From Nocardioides alkalitolerans (GTDB lineage Bacteria; Actinomycetota; Actinomycetes; Propionibacteriales; Nocardioidaceae): a stretch of 64,000 nt of DNA. This document shows, in pieces, positions 31,665 through 40,585 of this stretch. Below the pieces are notes generated by a model. It was not told the DNA's origin, did no database searches, and saw only the letters and a list, made by a program, of their open reading frames with translations. The translations under genes were made by a program, and so were the position numbers. The DNA lies in assembly GCA_038184435.1 (NCBI GenBank), contig CP116227.1:2757501-2821500 (forward strand), written 5' to 3'. Each line of letters begins with the position of its first letter. Positions within the stretch are counted from its first letter, which is position 1.

Positions 31665-32444
31665 CTACTTGTGCATCCCGGCGCCGCCGAACCGCGCCCA
31701 GTCGCCCTCGTCGTGCATCACCCAGATCTCGGCGTCGTGAGCGGCGGCGAGCTGCTTCATGCGCTGGATGGACTGGATGCTGTCGGCTGCGTTCATGTCG
31801 ACGGGGCACGGCGACAGCTGCTCCAGCTGCGACCGCACGTGCACGGAGTCGGCCGTGAGCAGGAACGTCGACGACGGCAGCTTCACGAGCATGGAGAGCT
31901 CGCCCGCGGTGTGTCCCGGCGTGCGCAGGATCTGGATGCTGCCGTCGCCGAAGAGGTCGAGGTCCCAGCTGAGCGGGTTCCAGCTGAACGACCGGGTCCG
32001 CTCGAGGTCGGTGCCGTTGCGGAAGAAGCCGGCGTAGAGCGGGTCGGGCCAGAACGAGTAGCGGATGTCCTCGATCGACATGTAGAACTCCGCGTCCGGG
32101 AAGAGGTGCATCCCGCCCGTGTGGTCCCAGTGACCGTGGGAGACCACCACGTGGGTGACGTCGGCCGGCGTGTACCCGAACTGGGCCAGCTGCCGGTCGA
32201 GCCGGTTCTCCGGGGGCAGGTCGAGCTTGCAGATGTCGAGCAGCTCCTGCCCGTAGACCGCCACCGGGTCGTCCCACGCCTCGGGGTCGACACCGGTGTC
32301 GAAGAGCACGAGGCCGCGCGGGTGCTCGATGAGGAACACCGGGCAGGGGGCCGTGATCGTCGTGGGCGCTCCGAAGGTGAGCCAGCGCGAGTCGAGGGTG
32401 ATGGTGGCGCCGGCGAGCGCGAACATCCGTTCCGCAGTCGTCAT
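31665..32444 (-). CDS. MBL-fold hydrolase, AHL lactonase-like
   Basis: A 259-residue metallo-beta-lactamase fold protein. The dinuclear metal motif is VVVSHGHWDHTGGMHLF (HxHxDH), the second His is in RTPGHTAGE, and the bridging Asp is in LLTADSVHV. The spacing is that of the N-acyl-homoserine lactonase branch (AiiA/AttM type), which also includes lactonases and thioesterases of unrelated substrates. Quorum quenching is therefore possible but not shown. It lies 83 bp from the SDR gene in the same direction, so a lactone-opening step in a shared pathway is an alternative. Confidence 0.86.
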   Translation of the reverse strand: MTTAERMFALAGATITLDSRWLTFGAPTTITAPCPVFLIEHPRGLVLFDTGVDPEAWDDPVAVYGQELLDICKLDLPPENRLDRQLAQFGYTPADVTHVVVSHGHWDHTGGMHLFPDAEFYMSIEDIRYSFWPDPLYAGFFRNGTDLERTRSFSWNPLSWDLDLFGDGSIQILRTPGHTAGELSMLVKLPSSTFLLTADSVHVRSQLEQLSPCPVDMNAADSIQSIQRMKQLAAAHDAEIWVMHDEGDWARFGGAGMHK

Positions 32445-32603
32445 CGATCGCCTTTCGGTCGAGGTCGGGTCGGGGTCGGGTCGAGATCGGATCCGACTCC
32501 GTGCGGCCTGAGGTGGCCGCCGTCACACTCTGGTCCTCCTCTGCCGGGCCGGTCCAATGCCGGTCTCCGAAGAGCCGATAGCCCACCGCGAACAATGCGC
32601 GGG

Positions 32604-33524
32604 TCAGCCGAGCAGGACGGTCACGACGACCGTGGCGGGCAGGCTGAGGAGGGTGCCGACGAAGATCGCGTCGCGCGCCAGGAGGCCGCCGCGGTCGTAG
32701 CGGGCTGCGAGGACGTAGGCGTTCTGGGCGGTCGGCAGGGACGCCATCACGGTCACGGCGAGCACCGCCGTCGCGTCCAGGCCCAGGAGGAACCGCGCCG
32801 CCCCGTAGGCGACGACCGGCTGCAGCACCAGCTTCAGCGCGAGCACGCCGCCGAGCGCGGCGGGCCGCACGCCGCGACCCGGCAACGGGCCCGTCCCGAG
32901 GGCGGCTCCGTACGCCAGCAGCATGAGCGGCACGGCCATGCCGCCGAGGAGGGCCACGGGGTCCGCGACCGGGGGCGGCAGACGCACCTGGACCACGGAC
33001 AGGCCGAGGCCGATGCCGGACGCCACCGTGATCGGGTTCGTCAGCGGACGCAGGACGAGGCCGCGCGCCGACAGCGCGCCCTCCTCCCCGTCCAGGTCGA
33101 GCAGTGTCGTGATCACCGGGAGGAGCACCAGCATCTGCAGCAACAGCAACGGCGCGGCGAGTGCCGCGTCGCCGAGCACGTACGCCGCGATCGGGAGCCC
33201 CAGGTTCCCGGCGTTGCCGTACGCCGCACACATGGCCGTGACGACCGTGGCGCCCAGCCCCTGACCGCGCCAGGCCGCGGCGGCCACCGCGATCGTCGCC
33301 GTCACGGCGACGGCCACGACGACGGCGACCAGGCTCCCCGACCAGAGCGACGCGACGTCGCTGTCCTGCAGCACGGTGACGAGCAGCGCCGGGCTCGCGA
33401 CGGTGATGGCGAGCCTCGCCATCACCGCCTCGGCCTCGGGAGTCACGACCCCGCGGCGCGCGAGGAGCACGCCGAGGACGATGAGCGCGACGATCGCCGC
33501 GTAGCCGGAGAGCACATCGCCCAC
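32604..33524 (-). CDS. AEC family auxin-efflux-carrier type transporter
   Basis: A 306-residue membrane protein with ten predicted helices in two five-helix halves, separated by a short charged loop around residue 150 (LLDLDGEEGALSARG). Family marks include YGNAGNLGLPIAAYVLGD in the first half and ASLPTAQNAYVLAARYDRGG in the second. AEC proteins export or import small organic acids such as malate or malonate by secondary transport. The start is GTG 33524, with AGGAAGG upstream. It stands between the ABC operon terminator and the MBL gene. Confidence 0.88.
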   Translation of the reverse strand: MGDVLSGYAAIVALIVLGVLLARRGVVTPEAEAVMARLAITVASPALLVTVLQDSDVASLWSGSLVAVVVAVAVTATIAVAAAAWRGQGLGATVVTAMCAAYGNAGNLGLPIAAYVLGDAALAAPLLLLQMLVLLPVITTLLDLDGEEGALSARGLVLRPLTNPITVASGIGLGLSVVQVRLPPPVADPVALLGGMAVPLMLLAYGAALGTGPLPGRGVRPAALGGVLALKLVLQPVVAYGAARFLLGLDATAVLAVTVMASLPTAQNAYVLAARYDRGGLLARDAIFVGTLLSLPATVVVTVLLG

Positions 33525-33566
33525 GGCCAGGCACCTTCCTCGGTGGTGGAGTCGGACGCGGGGCCG

Positions 33567-33603
33567 GAGGTCGGCGGAGCCGCGCGGCGACCCCGCCGAC
33601 CTC
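33567..33603 (-). terminator. Hairpin terminator after the FbpABC-type transporter operon
   Basis: An 11-bp perfect stem (GAGGTCGGCGG at 33567-33577 with its complement at 33593-33603) and a 15-nt loop. It lies 9 bp beyond the binding-protein stop codon. Confidence 0.7.
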
Positions 33604-33611
33604 GGACCGGT

Positions 33612-34691
33612 TCAGCCCGCGTGCTGCGCGAAGGCGGGGAGCACGTGCTCCTCGTACACCGTCGCCGCCTCGGCCGGGTCGGCGAAGGCGACGCCGTCGG
33701 GCAGCTCGAGGGCGCCCTCGACGTCGAGACCGGGGCGGGCCATGGCCTCGTCGGCGCAGAGGATCTCTGCCGCCTCCTCACTCATCAGCCAGTTGGCGAG
33801 CAGCTTCCCCGCCGAGGGGTGGGGGCCGTCGGCGGTGACCGAGACGGCGCTCGACACCGCGGGCACCGGCTCGAAGTAGTGCATGGCGATCGGTGCGCCG
33901 CTGGCCTTGAGGGGAGCGACGCCCCGGGACGGAATGGGCCAGAACGCCGCCTTCTCGCCGGAGGAGACCTGCGTCAGCGCCACGCCGAAGTCGGTGGTCA
34001 TGTCGGCGTCGAGCTCGTCGAACAAGTCCGCCACGAACGCGTCGTACCCCTGCTCGCCGAGCTGGTCGAAGAGCACGTCGTGCACGTTGACGCTGGACCC
34101 GCCGATCTCCGGGTCGAGCACGACGGTCCGCCCGCGGAGATCGTCCGAGGCGAGGAACTCCTCGGGGGTGTCCGGCAGGTCGTCCTCGTCGAGGACGGTC
34201 GGGTTGTAGGCCATGCCCGCCAGGTCGAGCACCGGCGCGACGTAGTAGGTGCTGCGGAACTCCTCGTCGAGCGAGTCGATGTCGGGGAGGTCGGTGACGT
34301 CGACGAGGCCGCCCGACGCGCCCATCTCCTCCGCCCAGGCGACGTCCAGCGTGTTGAGGAAGACGTCGCCCTGCACGTTGCCGGCGTCGATCTCCTGCTC
34401 GAGCTTCTGCTGGCCGGCCGCCTGGCTCGCGACCGGGCTCACGACCAGGCGGATCCCGTAGGTGTCCTGGAACGCGGCGGCCAGCTTGTCCGTCGTCGTC
34501 GAGGTCAGGCTGGTGTAGAGGACGACCTGTCCCTCGTCCTGGGCCGCCTCCGCGAGCGCCTTCAGCTCGTCACTCCCCTCGATCGGGCGACCACCACCCC
34601 CTTCCCCGCCACAGGCCGACAGGAGGGACAGGGCGACCAGGAGGCTGCCGGCGACAGCGGCGGCTCGGGGTCGGGAAGAGGGTCGCGTCAT
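33612..34691 (-). CDS. ABC transporter substrate-binding lipoprotein, family 1 type
   Basis: A 359-residue lipoprotein with lipobox LSLLSACGGEGGGG and mature N-terminus at Cys27. The mature part follows the FbpA/PotD-like class: GQVVLYTSLTSTTTDKLAAA, NPTVLDEDDLPDTPEEF and AVSVTADGPHPSAGKLLANW are characteristic. The Tyr pair that binds iron in FbpA is not clearly placed here (the STYYVAP pair is mid-protein), so ferric iron is only one option; phosphonate-, thiamine- or polyamine-like ligands fit the class too. The ATG at 34691 overlaps the permease stop (ATGA). Confidence 0.86.
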   Translation of the reverse strand: MTRPSSRPRAAAVAGSLLVALSLLSACGGEGGGGRPIEGSDELKALAEAAQDEGQVVLYTSLTSTTTDKLAAAFQDTYGIRLVVSPVASQAAGQQKLEQEIDAGNVQGDVFLNTLDVAWAEEMGASGGLVDVTDLPDIDSLDEEFRSTYYVAPVLDLAGMAYNPTVLDEDDLPDTPEEFLASDDLRGRTVVLDPEIGGSSVNVHDVLFDQLGEQGYDAFVADLFDELDADMTTDFGVALTQVSSGEKAAFWPIPSRGVAPLKASGAPIAMHYFEPVPAVSSAVSVTADGPHPSAGKLLANWLMSEEAAEILCADEAMARPGLDVEGALELPDGVAFADPAEAATVYEEHVLPAFAQHAG

Positions 34692-36448
34692 CGCGGGGCT
34701 CCTTGCTGGGTCGGCCGGGGGGCCGTGGGGGACAGACCAGGCTTCCTGGTCTGCTTCGGACTGCCCGAGAGCTGCACCCGGTCGCTCGCCCACATCGCGA
34801 CGACGACGCCCACGAGGGACACGGCGGCGATCAGCACGGCGATCGTGGCCGAGACCGTGACGGTCCCCTGGGTGTAGGAGTCGAGGAGCCGCAGGGCGAT
34901 GACCTCGGTGCCCGGCGCCGACACGAACGCGGAGATCGTGAGGTCGCCGAAGATCATGAGGAAGAGGAGGAACGCGCTCGCGGCGATGGCGGGCGTGACG
35001 AGCGGCAGCGTCACCCGGGCGACCGATCCCGTCCAGGTGGAGCCGCTGACGAGGGCCGCCTCCTCGAGCTCCTTGCCCACCTGCTGCACGACCGGCCCCA
35101 TGTTGCGGATGCCGAGCGGCAGGAAGGCCACGAGGTAGGCCAGGACGAGGAGCGTCATCGTGCCGTAGAGGGAGAAGGGCGGGCCGATGAACGCCACCAG
35201 GAAGCCCAGGGCCAGCACGACCTGCGGGATCCCGAGCGGGAGGTTCGCGACGACGTACAGGAGACGCCCGAGGGCACCCTTCGTCCGCTCGGCGAACACC
35301 ACGACGAGCAGGCCGATGACGACGGCGCCGCCGCCGCACAGCAGCCCCAGGGTCGCGCTCGTGCGCAACCCGGCCTGCGTGCCCGGCAGGGCGAGGACGT
35401 TGCGGAAGTTGTCCAGGCCCACCTGCGACCACTCGAACCCCGAGGTCCAGTAAGGCAGCAGCGACACCATGACGATCGCCGCCACGGGCAGCAGCGCGGT
35501 CAGCCCCAGGTAGCCGACGGCCAGCGACTTCAGGACCGCGTCGGCGCGACGGCCGAGCGAGACGGTCTGCCCTGCCTTTCCCTTGCCGGTCATCGTCGCG
35601 TAGCGCGCGGCAGCGGAGGCGAGGAACAGCTGGCCGGCCGTCAGCACGCCGGCCATGAGGATCAGCGGGAGGGAGGCGACGGCGGCGACGTCGGGCCGGG
35701 ACAGGTCGTTGACCTGGCGGTAGATCATCGTCGTCAGCACGTCGACCCGCAGCAGGAGCGGCACCGAGAAGAACGAGATCGTCTGCACCAGCGCGATCGT
35801 CCCGGCGGCGAGCAGGGCGGGGCGCAGGATCCCCGTCGCGGTCCGCACCAGCATCATCGTCGGGCCGGAGCCGGAGACCCGCATGGCCTCGAGGACCTCG
35901 GAGTTCAACCGGCGCATCGAGGCGTCCAGGATCGTGAAGACGAACGGGACGATGTAGAGCGTCACCACGAAGATCGCGCCGGGCATCGAGAAGATGTCGA
36001 GCGGGCCCTCCTCGGCGTCGGAGCCGGTGACGGCGCGGATCGCCTGGTTGAGCCAGCCCGTGCGGGGCGAGGCCAGGAAGATCCAGCCGAGCGCGCCGAC
36101 GAGCGCGGGCACGCACAGGGGCGTCAACGGGATGAACCGCAGCAGCGTCCGCATGCGCCGCCCGGCCGGCAGCATGGAGGCGGCCACCGCGAGCATGAAG
36201 CCGATGCCGACGGAGAGCACGGTCGAGCAGACGGTGAGCACGACCGTGTTCCGCACGATGACGGACCAGAAGCCGGGCTGGCCGACCAGGTCCCCCAGCG
36301 CGGTACCCACGCCCGACTCCGCACCGAAGGCCTCCCCGACGATGGCGACGACGGGCAGCACGATCGCGATGGCGAGGACCACGAGGAGCGCGACCATCAG
36401 CGTCCTGACGTGCGCGGGGGCCGCGCGCATCGGACCGGTCGCGCTCAT
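34688..36448 (-). CDS. ABC transporter permease, FbpB-type two-domain
   Basis: A 586-residue permease with two internally repeated halves of about six helices each, as in FbpB or SfuB. Each half carries a coupling helix: NSEVLEAMRVSGSGPTMMLV in the first and GKELEEAALVSGSTWTGSVA in the second, both with the EAA-type pattern. It starts at ATG 36448, 4 bp overlapping the ATPase stop, so the three genes are translated together. It is likely partnered with the ATPase just upstream and the lipoprotein just downstream. Confidence 0.9.
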   Translation of the reverse strand: MSATGPMRAAPAHVRTLMVALLVVLAIAIVLPVVAIVGEAFGAESGVGTALGDLVGQPGFWSVIVRNTVVLTVCSTVLSVGIGFMLAVAASMLPAGRRMRTLLRFIPLTPLCVPALVGALGWIFLASPRTGWLNQAIRAVTGSDAEEGPLDIFSMPGAIFVVTLYIVPFVFTILDASMRRLNSEVLEAMRVSGSGPTMMLVRTATGILRPALLAAGTIALVQTISFFSVPLLLRVDVLTTMIYRQVNDLSRPDVAAVASLPLILMAGVLTAGQLFLASAAARYATMTGKGKAGQTVSLGRRADAVLKSLAVGYLGLTALLPVAAIVMVSLLPYWTSGFEWSQVGLDNFRNVLALPGTQAGLRTSATLGLLCGGGAVVIGLLVVVFAERTKGALGRLLYVVANLPLGIPQVVLALGFLVAFIGPPFSLYGTMTLLVLAYLVAFLPLGIRNMGPVVQQVGKELEEAALVSGSTWTGSVARVTLPLVTPAIAASAFLLFLMIFGDLTISAFVSAPGTEVIALRLLDSYTQGTVTVSATIAVLIAAVSLVGVVVAMWASDRVQLSGSPKQTRKPGLSPTAPRPTQQGAPR

Positions 36449-37665
36449 GCGGCGTCCCGCTTCGTGACCAGGAGGGAGCGCTCGGCGCTCAGCCGAACGC
36501 GGTCACCGACCGCAGGGGCGGCCGACGGCGTCGTCCGCACGGTGATCTCCCGCTCCTCGGCGTCGACGAGCAGCACCTCGGCGTACCACCCGTGGTAGGC
36601 CACCCCGAGCACGGTGAACGCCCCCGCCGGCTCGCCGTCCGGGGTCCCGAGGACAGGGACGACGAGGATGTCGTCGCGCGACACGGCGGTGTCGACCGCG
36701 TCGCCGACGGCGAGCCGGGATCCCGGGCGCAGCTCGCCGCGCAGGTCGCCGAGGACGGTGCGCACGGTGCAGCCCGCGTCGTCCACCCGCGCCACCTCGC
36801 CAGCCACCGTGTTGTGGTCCCCCACGAACTCGGCGACGTACGACGAGGCGGGGTGCTCGTGCAGCTCGTGGGGGCGGCCCTGCTGCTCGACGCGACCTGC
36901 GCGGAAGACCACGACGGTGTCGGACATCGAGAGCGCCTCCGCACGGTCGTGCGTGACGTAGACCGCCGTGAAACCGACCTCCTGCTGGATCTCGCGCAGG
37001 TCGTAGCGCAGGCGGGCGCGGAGGCGGGCGTCGAGGTTGCTGAGCGGCTCGTCCATGAGCACGACGCTCGGCTCGCCGACGATGGAGCGGGCGACGGCGA
37101 TCCGCTGCTGCTGACCGCCGCTCAGCTCACCGGGGTAGCGGGCGAGCAGGTGGCCGCAGTCGACGACGTCCAGGGCGTGCCTCGCCCGCTCGACGATCTC
37201 GGCGCGCTCGCCGCGCGACGGCCGGAGGCCCCGGACGGCGCGCTTGAGCGGGAACGCGACGTTCTCCAGGACGGAGAGGTGAGGCCACAGGGCGTAGCTC
37301 TGGAAGACCATGCCCAGGCCGCGCTGGTGGGGCGGCACGTCCACGCCGTCACCCACGACCGTGCGACCCGCGATCGCGATCCGGCCGCTCGTGGGCGACT
37401 CCAGGCCGGCGATCATGCGGAGCAACGTGGTCTTGCCGCAGCCGCTGGGCCCCACGAGCGTGACGAACCGACCGCGACCGATCTCGAGGCTCACGTCGTC
37501 GACGGCCCGGAACGACCCGAACTCCTTGGTGACCCCGGACAGCCGGATGGCGGGCTCCGGGGCCGGTGCGGCACCCGTCGCCGGGTCGCCAGCCTTCCGG
37601 TCGCCGAGCGGCGACAGGCGCTCGTCCGTCTCCGGCAGGACGTCGTGCTTGGTGCGGGTCTTCAT
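36445..37665 (-). CDS. ABC transporter ATPase with C-terminal TOBE domain
   Basis: A 406-residue ATPase: Walker A GPSGCGKTT, Q-loop VFQSYALWPHLSV, signature ELSGGQQQRIAVARSIVGEP and Walker B VVLMDEPLSNLD. The C-terminal 110 residues contain a TOBE-type regulatory region (RDDILVVPV and a following beta-rich part). The N-terminal 40 residues before RLSGVTKEFGSF are an unusual charged extension. The start at ATG 37665 has GGAGCAATTCCC upstream. A palindrome (37737-37748) lies 73 bp upstream. It is the first gene of a three-gene operon (ATPase-permease-lipoprotein order). Confidence 0.9.
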   Translation of the reverse strand: MKTRTKHDVLPETDERLSPLGDRKAGDPATGAAPAPEPAIRLSGVTKEFGSFRAVDDVSLEIGRGRFVTLVGPSGCGKTTLLRMIAGLESPTSGRIAIAGRTVVGDGVDVPPHQRGLGMVFQSYALWPHLSVLENVAFPLKRAVRGLRPSRGERAEIVERARHALDVVDCGHLLARYPGELSGGQQQRIAVARSIVGEPSVVLMDEPLSNLDARLRARLRYDLREIQQEVGFTAVYVTHDRAEALSMSDTVVVFRAGRVEQQGRPHELHEHPASSYVAEFVGDHNTVAGEVARVDDAGCTVRTVLGDLRGELRPGSRLAVGDAVDTAVSRDDILVVPVLGTPDGEPAGAFTVLGVAYHGWYAEVLLVDAEEREITVRTTPSAAPAVGDRVRLSAERSLLVTKRDAA

Positions 37666-37736
37666 CACGGGAATTGCTCCTGGCGAGATCGTCGAGCATG
37701 TGTCGAGCGTCATACTGCGCAGACCCGGGAGCGACA

Positions 37737-37748
37737 TTCCAATAGGAA
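37737..37748. promoter_or_regulatory. TTCC-N4-GGAA palindrome upstream of the FbpC-type gene
   Basis: TTCCAATAGGAA lies inside a wider imperfect repeat (GAGCGA upstream and TCGCTC downstream). The same core TCCAAYAGGAA recurs at 38453 upstream of the VOC gene, in the same orientation. Confidence 0.5.
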
Positions 37749-37809
37749 CTCGCTCCGGATCGATCACCCCGGAGAACCAATCTGAAAAGGCCCCGCAAAT
37801 GCACGAACC

Positions 37810-37842
37810 GGAGCCGGCACCGGGTATTCCGGTGCCGACTCC
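37810..37842 (-). terminator. Hairpin after the VOC protein gene
   Basis: A stem of 9 perfect pairs (core GGCACCGG/CCGGTGCC) extended by GGAG/CTCC across one mismatch, with a 5-nt loop. It lies 48 bp beyond the VOC stop at 37890 and before the ABC operon promoter. Confidence 0.65.
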
Positions 37843-37889
37843 GGCGGCTTTCTGGCCCTGTATCGCGGCGCCCCGCGGGCGCCGGTGAC

Positions 37890-38366
37890 TCAGCCCTCCT
37901 CGAGGACCTGCTGGATCTCCACCACGTTCCCGGCCGGGTCGTAGAGGAAGATCTGGTCCCAGCCCTTGACGACCCACTCCCCGTAGTCGGAGTACTCGAT
38001 GCCCGCCTCGTTCAGGGACTTGCGCACGGCGTCGAGGTCGTCGGTGCGGAAGGCGAAGTGCCCCGTCAGGACGGGGTTGACGACGTGCCCGAGCCGCGCG
38101 CTGAGGTAGGGCTGCCGCAGGCCGATGTGGATCTGCAGCTCGTCCTTCCCGCTCACGTCGAAGAACGCCGCGTTGGTGGTGTCGAACATCGAGGCGTTCT
38201 GTCGCCGCTGCCGGTCGCCCTCGTCCTCGTCCGGTGCCGGCGCCTGCTCCTTGACGTCCTCGATGATCATGGGGATCTTCTCGAGCCCCAGCACGTCCCG
38301 GTAAAAACCGTTCAGCTCGTCCATGTCGTCGGAGACGACGTTGACGTGGTGCAGACGCATTTTCAT
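37890..38366 (-). CDS. VOC family (glyoxalase/extradiol dioxygenase fold) protein
   Basis: A 158-residue vicinal-oxygen-chelate protein starting at ATG 38366 (MKMRLHHVNVVSDDM), with AGGA upstream. It has the betaalphabetabetabeta repeats of the fold: LHHVNVVSDDMDELNGFYRD and, in the second half, HFAFRTDDLDAVRKSLNEAG and FLYDPAGNVVEIQQV. Metal-ligand candidates are His6 or 7, a His in the middle repeat and Glu in VVEIQ. A PDEDEGDRQRRQ insertion is unusually charged. The function is not predictable; a ring-cleavage or isomerase role is possible given the flavoprotein nearby. Confidence 0.78.
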   Translation of the reverse strand: MKMRLHHVNVVSDDMDELNGFYRDVLGLEKIPMIIEDVKEQAPAPDEDEGDRQRRQNASMFDTTNAAFFDVSGKDELQIHIGLRQPYLSARLGHVVNPVLTGHFAFRTDDLDAVRKSLNEAGIEYSDYGEWVVKGWDQIFLYDPAGNVVEIQQVLEEG

Positions 38367-38452
38367 GAGAGCTGTCCTTTCGGGCCGAGAGAACATCGCG
38401 GCACCGTGCTCGACTGGATGTGAATTGATGGTCGACGACCCGTCGACCGCGG

Positions 38453-38463
38453 TCCAACAGGAA
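38453..38463. promoter_or_regulatory. TCCAACAGGAA box upstream of the VOC gene
   Basis: Differs by one base from the core of the box at 37738-37748, and lies 87 bp upstream of the VOC start. Both are in the same orientation relative to the gene they precede. Confidence 0.4.
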
Positions 38464-38513
38464 TTCCCGAACGAGCGGGAGAAAAGAGCGAACAATCCGT
38501 TCCGCGCGCGGCG

Positions 38514-39614
38514 TCACCGCTCCAACGGGACGTCGGCCGGTCGCCAGGCCCCCTTCGTGTACGCCGGCGGGTAGGGCGCCTCGTGGCGGTGGACGCCGAG
38601 CTCGTGGGCGGCACGCAGCGGCCACGCCGGTTCCCGCAGCGCAGCGCGGCCGACGGACACGACGTCGGCCCGACCCGACGCCACGATCGCCTCGGCCTCG
38701 AGCGGGTCGGTCACAAAGCCGACCCCGCCCGTCATCAGTCCCGTCTCCGCGCGGATCCGCTCGGCGAAGCCGATCTGGTAGCCGGGCCCGACCGGGATGA
38801 CCTGGCGCTCGTCCAGCCCGCCCGAGCTGGCGTCGACGACGTCGACCCCGTGCTCGCGCAGGCGGGCGGCCAGCTCGACGCAGTCCTCGGGGGTCAGGCC
38901 GCCCTCGATCCAGTCGGTCGCCGACAGCCGCACCACGAGCGGCATCGTGTCGGGGATCGCGGCGCGGACCGCGTCGACCACCTCCAGGAGGAAGCGCGAC
39001 CGGTTGTCCGTGCTGCCGCCGTAGTCGTCGTCGCGGCGGTTGGAGAGCGGCGAGAGGAACGAGTGCAGGAGGTAGCCGTGGGCCCCGTGGATCTCGACGA
39101 GGTCGAACCCCGCGGTGACGGCCCGCCGAGCCGCGTCGGCGAAGGCGGCGACCACGTCGGCGATGTCGTGACGGCTCATCTCCCGCGGCGCGGGGAAGCC
39201 GTTCCACGACAGGGGTGACGGGCCGATCGTCTCCCAGTCCGCCGTCCCCGCCTGCGGGTCGAACCACGGTGAGCCGCTGCCCGACCCCGCCTTGCGACCC
39301 GCTTGGGCGAGCTGGATCCCCGCGCTCGCACCCTGCGCGTGGACGAAGTCGACGATGCCGGCCCAGGCGTGCAGCTGCTCGTCGTTCCACAGGCCGGTGT
39401 CCCACGCACTGATCCGGCCCTGCGCGGTGACGCCGACCGCCTCCGTCATGACGAGCCCGAAGCCGCCGGCCGCGCGAGCCCCCAGGTGCACGAGGTGCCA
39501 GCGGTGGGGCACCCCGTCGTGCGCCTCGACGGCGTACTGGCACATCGGGGCGAGCCAGATCCGGTTGCGGATCGTGAGCCCCCGCACGGTGACGGGGGTG
39601 AACAGCACGGACAT
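38514..39614 (-). CDS. OYE-type NADH:flavin oxidoreductase
   Basis: A 366-residue old-yellow-enzyme family protein. The N-terminus FTPVTVRGLTIRNRIWLAP leads to the FMN site; the active-site pattern HGAHGYLLHSFLSPLSN with the Tyr of the GYL motif is clear, and RRDDYGGSTDNRSRFLLEV is a signature of the class. The C-terminal FVTDPLEAEAIVASGRADVVSVGRAAL positions the FMN phosphate. It resembles YqjM-type thermophilic-like OYEs. It reduces activated double bonds, often of alpha,beta-unsaturated ketones. It sits in a leftward group with a 3-hydroxyisobutyrate-dehydrogenase-like gene. Confidence 0.92.
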   Translation of the reverse strand: MSVLFTPVTVRGLTIRNRIWLAPMCQYAVEAHDGVPHRWHLVHLGARAAGGFGLVMTEAVGVTAQGRISAWDTGLWNDEQLHAWAGIVDFVHAQGASAGIQLAQAGRKAGSGSGSPWFDPQAGTADWETIGPSPLSWNGFPAPREMSRHDIADVVAAFADAARRAVTAGFDLVEIHGAHGYLLHSFLSPLSNRRDDDYGGSTDNRSRFLLEVVDAVRAAIPDTMPLVVRLSATDWIEGGLTPEDCVELAARLREHGVDVVDASSGGLDERQVIPVGPGYQIGFAERIRAETGLMTGGVGFVTDPLEAEAIVASGRADVVSVGRAALREPAWPLRAAHELGVHRHEAPYPPAYTKGAWRPADVPLER

Positions 39615-39641
39615 GCGAGGTCTCCTCGGTGCGTCTCGCCC

Positions 39642-40517
39642 TCAGGCGAGGTAGGTCTGGATGATGCGGCTGTCGTCGGCCTCGAGCAGGTCCAGCTCGG
39701 CGGCCCGCGCGTACTGCCGGCCGGCCGCCTGGAGCAGCGGCACGTGGGCCCCGTGCGCCTCCGCCTCGGCGGCGACGAGGCGGTTGTCCTTGGCCAGGAT
39801 CGCGAGCCGGGTCAGCACCTCGGGGTGGTCCTCGGGCGCTGCCATGCGGTGGCTGCGATCGTCGAAGAGCTGCGACGCCCCGGAGCCGCCCCGGAGCGCG
39901 GCGGCGGTCAGGCTGGGATCGAGGCCCAACCGCGTCGCCAGGGCGATCGCCTCGGCCGCCGCGGCGAGGTGGATGGAGCTGCAGAGCTGGTTGACGATCT
40001 TGGTCGCCTGGCCGTCGCCCGGCTGCGGTCCCACCGGGGCGACGGCGCCGAGGACACCGAGGACGTCGGCGACCTCGGCGAGGACGCCGCCGTCGCCCCC
40101 GACGAGGAACCGGAGGCTCCCGCTGTCGGCACCGTGGACCCCGCCCAGGACGGGTGCGTCCAGCACCCGAGCCCCGGCCTCCTCGAGGACCGCGGCGGCC
40201 GCGCGCGCCGCCTGCGGTCCGACCGTCGCGCACAGCACCCAGACCTCACCCGCCACGTCCCGGGCGCCGATCGCGGACGCGACGCAGTCGAGCAGCTGGG
40301 TCCCGTTCTCCACGAGCACCAGCACCAGGTCGCACCGCGGCGCGGCGGCGACGTCGGCGAAGCCCTGGATGCCCAGCCCGGCCGCCCGGGAGCGGGCCTC
40401 GGGGCTCGGGTCCACCGCGACGACCGCGTGGCCGTGGCTGCTGAGCCGGCCCGCCATGGGCGTGCCCATCGCCCCGAACCCGATGACCGCGACCGAGCGC
40501 GGCTGACGGCTGAGCAT
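39642..40517 (-). CDS. NAD(P)-dependent 3-hydroxyisobutyrate dehydrogenase-like protein
   Basis: A 291-residue beta-hydroxyacid dehydrogenase. The Rossmann motif is SVAVIGFGAMGTPMAGRLSS, followed by VLVENGTQLLDCV and the substrate-binding GSLRFLVGGD. The catalytic Lys is in GQATKIVNQLCSSIHLAAAA. The family covers 3-hydroxyisobutyrate, tartronate semialdehyde and 6-phosphogluconate-like reductases. The start at 40517 is 68 bp before the LysR stop at 40586, both leftward, so they may share transcripts. The substrate is unknown. Confidence 0.9.
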   Translation of the reverse strand: MLSRQPRSVAVIGFGAMGTPMAGRLSSHGHAVVAVDPSPEARSRAAGLGIQGFADVAAAPRCDLVLVLVENGTQLLDCVASAIGARDVAGEVWVLCATVGPQAARAAAAVLEEAGARVLDAPVLGGVHGADSGSLRFLVGGDGGVLAEVADVLGVLGAVAPVGPQPGDGQATKIVNQLCSSIHLAAAAEAIALATRLGLDPSLTAAALRGGSGASQLFDDRSHRMAAPEDHPEVLTRLAILAKDNRLVAAEAEAHGAHVPLLQAAGRQYARAAELDLLEADDSRIIQTYLA

Positions 40518-40585
40518 CGCTGACCTCCTCCGGGCGGCGGATCCCTGTGCCCACCACCCGAGGACGAGTCAATGACCGCTACGGA

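Noticed and set aside
33612..37665. A ferric iron transporter
   Set aside because: The class fits, but the iron-binding Tyr pair is not placed as in FbpA and no iron-type regulator site is seen, so the substrate was left open.
36445..40233. An apparent 1262-residue protein merging the ABC ATPase with upstream sequence
   Set aside because: The frame passes through the VOC, OYE and dehydrogenase genes as nonsense; the true ATPase starts at 37665.
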